A stretch of DNA of 64,000 bases from Erinaceus europaeus (Eukaryota > Chordata > Mammalia > Eulipotyphla > Erinaceidae): assembly GCF_950295315.1 (NCBI RefSeq), contig NC_080170.1:98641971-98705970 (forward strand), in the 5' to 3' direction. The position numbers and the translations under genes are program-made. Under the pieces are notes generated by a model. It ran no database searches and had not been told where the DNA came from. It saw only the letters and a program-made list of their open reading frames with translations. Shown piece by piece: positions 55,336 through 64,000 of this stretch. Numbering within the stretch: position 1 is the first letter of the stretch; each line of letters opens with the position of its first letter.

Positions 55336-58300
55336 TCTACTCAAGCTAGTTTGCAGACATTCTAAATAAACTTTTAAGAGAACGTTTTGCTAGATCTGAG
55401 GCATTCTGCTTGGTTTTGGCATTCATTTGGTAAAACTCAAAACCAAAACTACCTTTAAAATTTGTAACTGAAATTATATCCAATGAAAGCTCTAATTCCA
55501 TCTTGGTTACAGGACAATCTGTTTGGATCTGGTGGGGGTGGGAGATCTAAAAGCTTGTAGGATGATTCATCTGCAAAATGAAAATCTATATCTAAGTGAA
55601 GTATAATATCACAAGGCAAATGATAATACCCAAGAGCAAATGACTGCTTTATTAACAGGTAGGATTCCACCTGTTAAAAGTATTAATAAAGATAACTAAG
55701 AAGCAGTTATCAGAATAGGAAAGTTTAGATTTTTTTTTTAACTCTCTTTTTAAATTGGCCAGAACACTAGGCACTAGTGTGGAAAAAGTAATAACACATA
55801 CATTTTAAAAAAGCAACACCAGAGAGAAGAAAGACTGTGTGTGTTTGGCCAAGTAGCGTTCATGAAATTTGATACAGTGGGCTGACAACACTAATGCACT
55901 CAGTGGCGGGAAATGATGGAGGCCCATCTATGCTGGTCTGCTGAATTGATCAAATCAGGGAAACTACTGGTCACTTTCAGAAAATAGCTCAGAGACAAAA
56001 TTAGGTTGCTGAAAAAGTCTCTCCATCTAATACAAAGAAATCTATGTAGGAAGGAAAATAATTGCATTAAGTATATTATAAATGTCTTCAATTATAAATT
56101 TCATCTAATTATTTTGTCAAATAAATATGCTTCTCTAATTTTTCTGACATACAGTCATTTCTTCACTGTTGAATAAATTTTGGCTTCATATTTTTTGTTC
56201 ATTGGATTTTTGTCATTTTCAGTGAAACAGAATAGTAAAATTTTAGTGTAGACACCCATAGCCAGAGACTTGACTTTTATCCCAATAGTATAGTGGTCAT
56301 TGGCTTAGTAAATGTGTTCCCTCTCTGTGCCATGGTGTCTTCTTTAAAGTGGAGCTTACAAAGCATTTATATTACATATGCATTTGTGTTTCATTAAGTC
56401 CCTGACTAGCATTTCTGGCACAGTACAGAATTAATTCACATAAATGCAGACATTATTAGTTTCACAATGTTAGAGCAATATCAGATCTTATTTTGCTCTG
56501 TGTAATTTTGTGGGAACTGTATGAGGAAACTGAATACAGAAACATGGGGTGTATTCATGATCTGCTTCATGATAATAAATGGTCTTAGTCACAGTTCCTT
56601 GGCTAAGGTAGGATTTATCAAGAATAGTTGTCATTGGCTAAAGAACTGTATTAATTCATTATACACTTTTCTTGCAATTTGACTCCTTAGTATTACTGCT
56701 TTGCTTATTTCTACATCATTTAATGTCCTCACACTGTCTTCCTTACTCATCTTTTCCCTTGAAACTTACTTTCAGAAGTTTAAATCACACTAAATTAGAT
56801 TATGGCTGAGGATGCTTTAAATGTGTCACAAGGTTACTGGTTTTTTAAAGAGTGTTAAAGTGTCAGATTGAAAGGATGCAAGTAATAGGATGGAGTTCGA
56901 AGTCTGCTATAGGATGTCACAAATTGTTCAAGGTACAGTCATGCTTTCCCTCCACTACCTGACCCAGTCTCAGGTACCAGTGCAGCTGTACCCACTAATG
57001 AGGCAGCTTTGTGAAAGCAAATTAAAAGTTGCACTTTTGTGGAAAAGTGTATAGTTGGCTCGCAGGGATAAAGGTAAAGTGTAGGAGAACTATTTCTATT
57101 CTCATTTCATAATAATTTTTTTGTTAACACCTTCAAAGATTCCAGGAGATATTTACAATTATATACCACCCCTTCATTTAATTATTTTTCATTGCTTTGT
57201 ATCATTGCTATCCCTAAGAAAGATCCAATTACCTGTTCTGGTTAGAAGTTTTTGTGGTGGAGATGGTCAAATCCTCAAATGAAATGTAGATTTATATAAT
57301 TAGGGGTCTAGTAAAACTAGTTGTTTGTTTTCATGATATTTCCTCTCAGCCTAAATCTAAAACCATATCTGGATGGTCTTTTGTTATATTAATGACATGT
57401 TTCTACATAAAAAATGGTAACAGTTTTACCATAATCATGTGCAAAATGGAACCTAAGAGCCTGTATTTGTTAACTCTGCTAGGTATTGTTAAGATAATAA
57501 ACTGGAAAAAGCACTCTCCATATTGTAGAAGTCTATATCCTTACAAATAAGACTACTGGGTTTGATAATTTAGTATTGGGATTGGGTCAATTATATAATT
57601 AGTGGCTCATGACAAGAGTGAGAGAGATATTTATAGTCTATCACAATAAAAAAGTCTGTGAAACAGACTCAGTGTACAAAGCAGGCAATGTGATTTTTCA
57701 TATAATGCAACTCAAATATTTTCAATGTTCAACTGCAAGACAAATTGAGCGAAATGTAAGACATTTATCTATATTAAAATATATAAAAGTATCCCATAAT
57801 AAACAAGACTAGACTCAAGACTTGCTTGAGCCATTTGTTATTCTTATCAGTCTTCATTCAGATGAATTTACCAATTTATTTATTGATAGGACAATATAGA
57901 TATGTATTAAAAGATACTACAAGATTCATTTTGTCTTCTTTAAGAATTATGTTTACCAATTATTACCAATCAGTATTTATGAGGGTTCTTGGAAAAATAA
58001 ACTTCTGTTACAATACCATTAGCAATTGTTTTCCTGTGAGTTTTATCATTGAAATCTCTCATACCACTTTACTGATCTGGTATTATTATTCATATTGTTT
58101 TTTAAAATCTTAGACAATTTAACATATCACATGTAGAAAATGTATTAGATTGTACGGTATTCATTTCTGTTTTAGGCATATTCCTCATTTCCAATATTGT
58201 TCATCTTGCTTACCTATTTGCCTGTTCAATTAGTTTGAGTTATATGTTCTTGCTGTGCTTTAATTAATATTATTGGTGGTCTTAAAACATCCTGAATCAA

Positions 58301-58845
58301 AACCTGGTGTGCATAAAGACATATAAACATCTTATACCTTCAGATAAGTCACTTGATCTCTCTAGACCATTTTTCTCATTTTCACAGTGAGGAAGTTCAG
58401 ACTACATTGATCTGTCTAGCTTCCTTGAGTTTTTAGTACATTATTAGAGATAGATTTTAAGAATAATGATGAGGGCTCACACTAAGCTATGGATAATAAG
58501 CAGGCTAGTTATTGAACATTTTAGTTAGTACACTGTAAGTAGTAGAAACATAAAATGAGTCAACCAACAGTGTCTGTTTAGGATAAAAATAGATCCTAAT
58601 GAGGTAAAAGAAAACACAAATTAAAAAGAGCTATACAAAGATTTTTCCATATACTATTTGACGTATTAGATTGAACAATTAAGAAGAACCAGAGCTACTC
58701 AAAATAGGATTTTCACTTTGAAGCTGTGTCTGAAGCTATGCCCAGTCAAAATAACTCCTTAAAAACTTCAAATCTCAGTGCAGATAATCTGCAGTGAGTC
58801 AATAAATAAAGCAAGCAAGTAGAAAGACCTAAAAAGACACCATAA
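55336..58845. other. Repeat-poor 3.5-kb interval
   Basis: The longest stretch in the window with no SINE or L1 that I can recognise. Frames 57609-57812 and 57826-58113 lie close together but have no known domain. It could hold old unrecognised repeats or regulatory sequence; nothing specific is visible. Confidence 0.5.
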
Positions 58846-58849
58846 AGTT

Positions 58850-60154
58850 CCTAATGAAATAGTTTCTACCTAGATACCCTCCTCAACTACCTCCTATTAC
58901 ACTTACCTCAGTCACTCCAAAGCTAACCTTATCAAAGTAAGGACTACAAAAGCTGAATAAGGGCAACAGACTGACAGACTTTAATGATGATTCTTTCGTC
59001 ACTATATGGCCACTCCATCATCTGGGGCCCTAGTTGGAGAGTTCTGAGATTCCCACACAGACACGATGGGCCTAGACCTCAGATAGATTCCTCTCTCCAT
59101 TGTCACTGGTCATTTTCATCAGAAACAATGCAATAGATCCCTTTGTGGACCCCCCAAGGGCTTGCCCTCAATGTGGATCAACAATGGTAAAGAATGTTCC
59201 ATCCTCCGAAGGGAGACTGGATAACATACTCTATCTACCACATGAGGAAGATGGGTCTTGAAATTGGGGCATCTTGGAACATTCCTACTCATGACCACAG
59301 AAAGTGAGCTACAAGGATGCAGAGGTCACATAGGCTCCTAAGCTACATACTACCTACAAAATGGAGACCCCCAAATCTTCATCTGCAATAATCCAGCCTT
59401 TAGGTTTATGATTACTCAACAATTTGTTTGGCTTTATATGTTAACTTTTTTCATCTACCAGGTTCCAGATGCTAACATGATGCCAACCAGACTTCTCTTG
59501 GCAGACAACCCCACAAATGTGTCCTGGAGCCCTCCTTTCCCAGAACCCGTCACCCAGAGCCTAGCCCCACTAGGGAAAGTAGAGACAGGCTGGGAGTATG
59601 GATCAACCTGCCAATGCCCATGTTCAGTAGAGAAGCAATTACAGAAGCTAGACCTTCCATCTTCTGCACCCCATAATGACCCTGGGTCCATACTCCTAGA
59701 ATGATAAAAATAGGAAAGCTAACAAGGGAGGGGACTGGATACGAAGTTCTGGTGGTGGGGATTGTGTGGAGTTGTATCCTTCTTATCATATGATTTTTGT
59801 CAGTGTTTCCTTTTTTTTTTTTTTAAAGATTTAAAAAAATTTTTTTTTTAATTTTATTTATTTATTCCCTTTTGTTGCCCTTGTTGTTTTATTGTTGTAG
59901 TTATTATTGTTGTTGTCGTCGTTGTTGGATAGGACAGAGAGAAATGGAGAGAGGAGGGGAAGACAGAGAAGAGGAGAGAAAGATAGACACCTGCAGACCT
60001 GCTTCACCGCCTGTGAAGCGACTCCCCTGCAGGTGGGGAGCCGGGGTTCGAACCGGGATCCTTATGCCGGTCCTTGTGCTTTGCGCCACCTGCGCTTAAC
60101 CCGCTGCGCTACAGCCCGACTCCCCCAGTGTTTCCTTTTTATAAATAAAAAAAA
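58850..60154 (+). mobile_element. L1 3' UTR, split by a SINE
   Basis: 'gtaaagaatgttccatcctc', 'tgaggaagatgggtcttgaa', 'gtcacataggctcctaagct' and 'catgttcagtagagaagcaa' follow the L1 3' UTR type also present reversed at 60605-61562. It ends 'ttttataaataaaaaaaaaa' at about 60154. A SINE-A (59815-60125) sits about 15 bp before the terminus. The upstream limit is approximate. Confidence 0.82.
59815..60125 (-). mobile_element. SINE-A, near consensus, CpG-rich
   Basis: 'cagtgtttcctttt' lies at 59801-59814 and 60126-60139. The head is close to consensus on the reverse strand ('GTAGCGCAGCGGGTTAAGCG'), with an intact B-box 'GGTTCGAACCC' (60044-60054). Retained CpGs suggest it is among the youngest SINEs here. 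It could carry a working internal Pol III promoter; this is inferred from the A/B boxes only. Confidence 0.96.
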
Positions 60155-60445
60155 AAGGAAGTTGGGCGGTAGTGCAGTGGTTAAGCGCACATGGCACAAA
60201 GCGTTAATGGACAGGTGTAAGGATCCCGGTTCAAGCCCCCGGCTCCCCACCTGCAGGGGAGTTGCTTCACAGATGATGAAGCAGGTCTGCAGGTGTCTGT
60301 CTTTCTCTCCCCCTCTCTGTCTTCCCCTCCTCTCTGCATTTCTCTCTGTCCTATCCAACAATGACGACATCAAGAGCAATAACAATAATTACAACAATAA
60401 AACAAGGGCAACAAAAGGGAATAAATAAATAAAATAAATATTTAA
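60155..60445 (+). mobile_element. SINE-A
   Basis: 'gttgggcggtagtgcagtgg' head, 'ggttcaagcccccggctccc' B-box, full CT block, and 'aataaataaataaaataaat' tail. It starts where the L1 A-tail ends and lies about 30 bp from an oppositely oriented SINE-A. Confidence 0.94.
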
Positions 60446-60604
60446 AAATTTTTTAAAAGTTCAGATCTAGCTATCTTGGATGTTCTCTCATGGAACTCAA
60501 TTACTTGAGTTATTCCTTCTTCTCATTTATGCTGAATATTATTCAGTTTTAGAAGGGCTAAATCCTTTTCTTATTTTCATATAGAATCTCTTAAATAGAC
60601 TCCC

Positions 60605-61562
60605 TTTTTTTCTGTCCTTTTTAAAATTTTATTTATAAAAAAGAAACACTGACAATACCATAGGATAAGAGGGGTACAGCTCCACACAATTCCCACCACC
60701 AGAACTCCGTATCCCAACCCCACCCCCCCACCCCCGAAAGCTTTCCTATTCTTTGACACTCTGGGAGTATGGACCCAAGGTCATTGTGGGATGCAAAAGG
60801 TACAAGGTCTGGCATCTGTAATTGCTTCCCCACTGAATGTGGATGTTGACAGGTCAACTCCCAGCCTGTCTCTCTCTTTTCCTAGTGGGGAGTGATTCTG
60901 GGGAATCAGAGCTCCAGGACACATTGGTGAGGTTGTCTGTCCAGGGAAGTCTGGTTGGCATCATGCTAGCATCTGGAACCTGGTGGCTGAAAAGAGACAT
61001 AACATAACAAAGCCAAACAAGTTGATGACTAAACATGAACATAAAGGCTGGATTAGTGCAGATAAAGAGTTGGGGCGGTGTCTCTTTTTTGTATATAGCT
61101 CGTAGGCATATTTTAGTTATATTCCAAAGGGCCTGTGGCTATACTAGTTTAGTTTTTCTTTCTTTTTTTTTCCTCTGAGCCTGAATTCTGATATGTAGGT
61201 GAATCTAAGTTATTGTCTGGGTAGATGATGTCATGGCTGGAAAAAGGACCATAAAGCTAGATCAGGAAAGAGAGTAGCTCCCAAATATGGGAAAGGTGTA
61301 TATATATTGTTGACTGTAAACCCCACTGATTTTATCTGATCTGGAGCCCATATTCAGCTTAGGAGCCTATGTGACATCTGCATCCCTGTAGATCTGAGCT
61401 CACATTCTATGGTCATGGGTAGGAACGTTCCAAGCTGCCCCAATATCAGGACCCATCTTCTTCAGATATAGAGTAGATTATGTTGTCCATCCTCCCTTCA
61501 GAGGATGGAATATTCTCTACCGTTGTGGATCCAAGTTGAGGGCAAGGTCCTATGGGGAGGCA
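60605..61562 (-). mobile_element. L1 3' UTR of a 5'-inverted insertion
   Basis: Close reverse match to the L1 tail ('gaggggtacagctccacaca', 'attgcttccccactgaatgt') and to the upstream UTR ('gatctgagctcacattctat', 'ctcaagcaag' region). At 61563 the orientation switches (see next entry). Confidence 0.9.
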
Positions 61563-61625
61563 CTCAAGCAAGAAATTCAAATTTTTCTGGAAACAAATGA
61601 AAAGGAAGACACAAGCTATCATATA
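61563..61625 (+). mobile_element. Inverted L1 ORF2 segment
   Basis: 'agaaattcaaatttttctgg' followed by 'aaacaaatgaaaaggaagac' is sense-strand ORF2 (compare 32678-32735 in the full-length element), placed directly against a reverse-strand 3' UTR. This is the arrangement produced by twin priming. Confidence 0.8.
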
Positions 61626-61756
61626 GTAAACTAATCTTGCATTAGGTGGATTGTGTCATGTAGATAAATGTACCTTAGTTACAGACAAGATAGTTATACA
61701 TTTTAAATGTGAAAATGCACATATAACCCCAGAAAAAATATCTAAAATAAGTTTAA

Positions 61757-61940
61757 TGACTAGAAACTGGACTAAGGAGATAGTTTAATCTGCTAGAGCA
61801 CCAACTTGCATGACTGAGTACCTATAGTTCACAAGTTTAATGATCTACTCCCCTTAAGCCAGAGCTGTGTAGTACTCTACACCCCATCATAGCTCCATTC
61901 TTTCTCATAACAAATGGATAAATAAATGATTTTAGATGAG
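61757..61940 (+). mobile_element. SINE-C relative, diverged
   Basis: 'actaaggagatagtttaatc' head, 'tacctatagttcacaagttt' in the B-box area, and 'caaatggataaataaatga' tail. Confidence 0.5.
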
Positions 61941-62575
61941 AATGAGAGACTAAATAGACATATAAAGTATAATGGATAGAAGCTATAGTGTCATGCTATC
62001 AGATATGGATCAGAGAAGGAAAGCATGACAAGCAAATCCAGAGATAATGCTTAAGAATCAGATATACAGATACTATTTTAGAGACTAATTACTTCATTTC
62101 TGAATCAAAATCTTATCAGTGGACTTGCACATAGATCCTCGAATCTGGAACATGCTGGTAGCATTCTAAAGAAGACATATGAAGACAAATCTGAGATGAG
62201 AACTCCAACATAGCTTGACAACAACATTGAGTATGTGTCTTCTTTCAGAAACTATGGTGCTTTTTTTTCTTTTTTTTTTTTTTTCCAGTTTTTCTGCTTG
62301 AGAAACTGCAGGAAAAAAATGTATAGGGTATGTAGATCTAAGTAAATATGACTCAAAATTGATGATTTCTGTTGAAATTTGTTAAGGCCTTATTAGGCTT
62401 ACAAATGCCCAAGTAAATTTATAAGGAAAGGAATAGTTTCCTTCAGATATTGTCACCATTTTGAAGAAGTAGAAATATTTGTCCTTGATTAATCAAAAAC
62501 TTTTGAGGTGATTTCTCATGATTTGGTTAAGGTTTCAAACACTGATAAAGGTATATACAGGTAATAGTTGAGGCA
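61941..62575. other. Unassigned sequence
   Basis: A T-run at about 62262-62284 is the only landmark. Confidence 0.4.
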
Positions 62576-62577
62576 CA

Positions 62578-62712
62578 TTTTTTATTATTACTGGTTTACT
62601 ATTAGCTTACAACATTAAAGATTTCACGGATATACTTTAACTACAAGATGTATATGTGTGTACAACTCACCGTTAAAGTTCCTTTTCCTCCTCCATCTGA
62701 TGTACTTAAATT
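62578..62712 (-). mobile_element. Possible old L1 3' terminus
   Basis: 'actggtttactattagctta', 'gtgtgtacaactcaccgtta' and 'ccttttcctcctccatctga' resemble, weakly, the start of reverse L1 tails. Confidence 0.35.
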
Positions 62713-63930
62713 ATTTTGCATTGTTATATGAGTAAATAACAAAAAGAACTTTATAATATATAATATCATTCCAACCATCATTGTATTGACTTGATTCCCC
62801 ATGAGTTTATGAGCACCTATATTTAATACATCCTATTTTTCTAAAGTGTAAGAGACCTTTGAGTTACTATTGCTATATTTATCCCATTTTATTACATTTA
62901 TCAGATTTTCTTCTTCTATGCCAATTCCCAAAAACTGTCTTATATGTTAGATTCCAAAAATATGTTGGTAAACACCATTAATTTAGTCTCACTAAACTGA
63001 ACACATACTGTCATCTTATGATAAGTATACTGGCTATTGAAAGAGAAGTTCTTATATCACTTTATTGATCAGTTGAATCAATACTGAAGTCAAATAAAGA
63101 ACTCAAATGACATCAACTTGAACATTATTAAATATTTAAATACATTTACTCCTGCTATGCCAATGTACGGATTTGGGTTTTTAATATGGTAAATACCAAA
63201 ATTAATATTATTCTTATTATTTGTTTAACTTTGTAATCTTTTTATTATTGTAGTTGACTGACTTTACATGGATTGTTTAGGGCCTGTCTCTGTGTGTATT
63301 GTTTTGTAAGTCAGCTGTTTAATTTCTTAAATGAAGACGTAATACAAGTAGAACATGAGCTGGCATTTTTCTATGTGTATTTAATAAAAGGCATATTTTT
63401 ATTAGTAAGAATACATTTCATAATTAACATTCTGAAGCACTTTACCCCAAAATTTAAAAAGTCAGAAGCATTTGCTACTTGTAAACAAGCAATATTTACA
63501 AATTATCCACATATTCACAGCTTAATGTCTGGAATACATGGACTAGGAAATAGAGGTCTCTGACTTAGCAACTTACTGCTAGTAATAAATATAACATTTT
63601 TAAATTTAGGACTATATATTTAAGAGGTTAAAAAAAACTAAGAACTTTCACTTGAGTTTTGTATAATGTATAAGCTTTTGTGCTATTCCAGAAAGGTGAC
63701 AAGACAAAGACAAAAACCAAAAACACAGAAATGATTATTTTCCATCTAAGTCAAATATGAGTAATTTTAATTAGTGTGTCAAATATAAATACAACTATAT
63801 TGCTGCACACAAATAATCAAATTAAGTTATACAAAGCCCTGATTGCCAAAGGAAAGTGGATAATTTAAGATGTAGAAAAATGACAATAAGAAATAAGCAG
63901 ATGTGAGGTATTGTTAAGACACTTAAGACA
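62713..63930. other. Unassigned AT-rich sequence
   Basis: A 96-codon frame (63273-63563) has no recognisable domain. Nothing else is visible. Confidence 0.45.
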
Positions 63931-63932
63931 GA

Positions 63933-64000
63933 AGGGAGTCAGGAAGTAGGCAGATTGTTAAGCACACATGGTCCCTGCAAAGCGCAAGGACCCCGGTAAG
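63933..64000 (+). mobile_element. SINE-A, cut by window end
   Basis: 'agggagtcaggaagtaggca' head, 'gttaagcacacatggtccct' and 'gcaaagcgcaaggaccccgg' are the first about 68 bp of a SINE-A continuing beyond 64000. Confidence 0.88.

Noticed and set aside
60000..60125. tRNA gene suggested by A- and B-box-like motifs
   Set aside because: The motifs are the head of a SINE-A flanked by a target duplication; no complete cloverleaf is supported.
1..64000. CRISPR array, operon or bacterial-type system
   Set aside because: No regularly spaced direct repeats and no dense coding; the genome is clearly mammalian.

Overview
The window looks like a gene-poor stretch of a placental-mammal nuclear genome. No host protein-coding exon, tRNA, rRNA or CRISPR array could be supported. 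The most likely source is a hedgehog (Erinaceidae, probably Erinaceus). That inference rests on the dominant tRNA-derived SINEs, which I recognise as the ERI type: a head such as 'GGCGGTAGCGCAGCGG', a B-box 'GGTTCGA', a TCTCTCCCCCTCTCTGTCTTCCCC-like CT block and a CAA/AATAA tail. It also rests on a LINE-1 lineage whose 3' end recurs about ten times. The species call is from memory and was not searched.

Labels used below. SINE-A has the head 'GGCGGTAGCGCAGCGGGTTAAGCGC', and its long form carries a 3' 'CCAGGAGCAGTGGATT...CTGGAGGCAAAA' block. SINE-B has the head 'GGGTGGTGGCGCACCTGGTT' and a tail with 'CTGTCTCTATCCAATAAATAAA'. SINE-C has the head 'GTGGCGCAGTGGATAAAGCA' and the body 'CTCTCCTCCTATCTTTCTC'. 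'L1 3' end' means the family of 3' UTR fragments resembling the last kilobase of the full-length L1 in this window.

Layout. Bases 1-9.5 kb hold layered old repeats: a broken L1 5' half at 1.66-3.18 kb that took a SINE-C and then a 330-bp solo LTR with a 6-bp target duplication, several SINEs, and a reverse-strand L1 3' UTR at 8.0-9.1 kb. Bases 10.99-14.94 kb hold the most unusual structure: two 1.1-kb inverted arms at about 99.7% identity. The left arm is fused to a 5'-truncated L1, and the whole composite is flanked by an 11-bp direct repeat. Bases 15-29 kb hold SINEs, three LTRs or LTR candidates, an old ORF1-only (HAL1-like) LINE and AT microsatellites. Bases 29.24-37.14 kb hold a 7.47-kb full-length L1 inserted into an older solo LTR. 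Its ORF1 is intact (304 codons). Its ORF2 is broken by two apparent 1-base deletions. Its 5' UTR carries two related units, each with a YY1-type AAGATGGCGG. Bases 37-64 kb are mostly old unique DNA (the most repeat-poor part is about 55.3-58.8 kb) with scattered SINEs and L1 tails, including a twin-primed L1 at 60.6-61.6 kb.

How the parts relate: the SINEs and L1 fragments bear L1-style target duplications and A-rich tails, so L1 machinery of the kind encoded by the element at 29.6-37.0 kb is the likely driver of most of the architecture. LTRs are the second contributor. Boundaries of old repeats are by eye and may be off by tens of bases.
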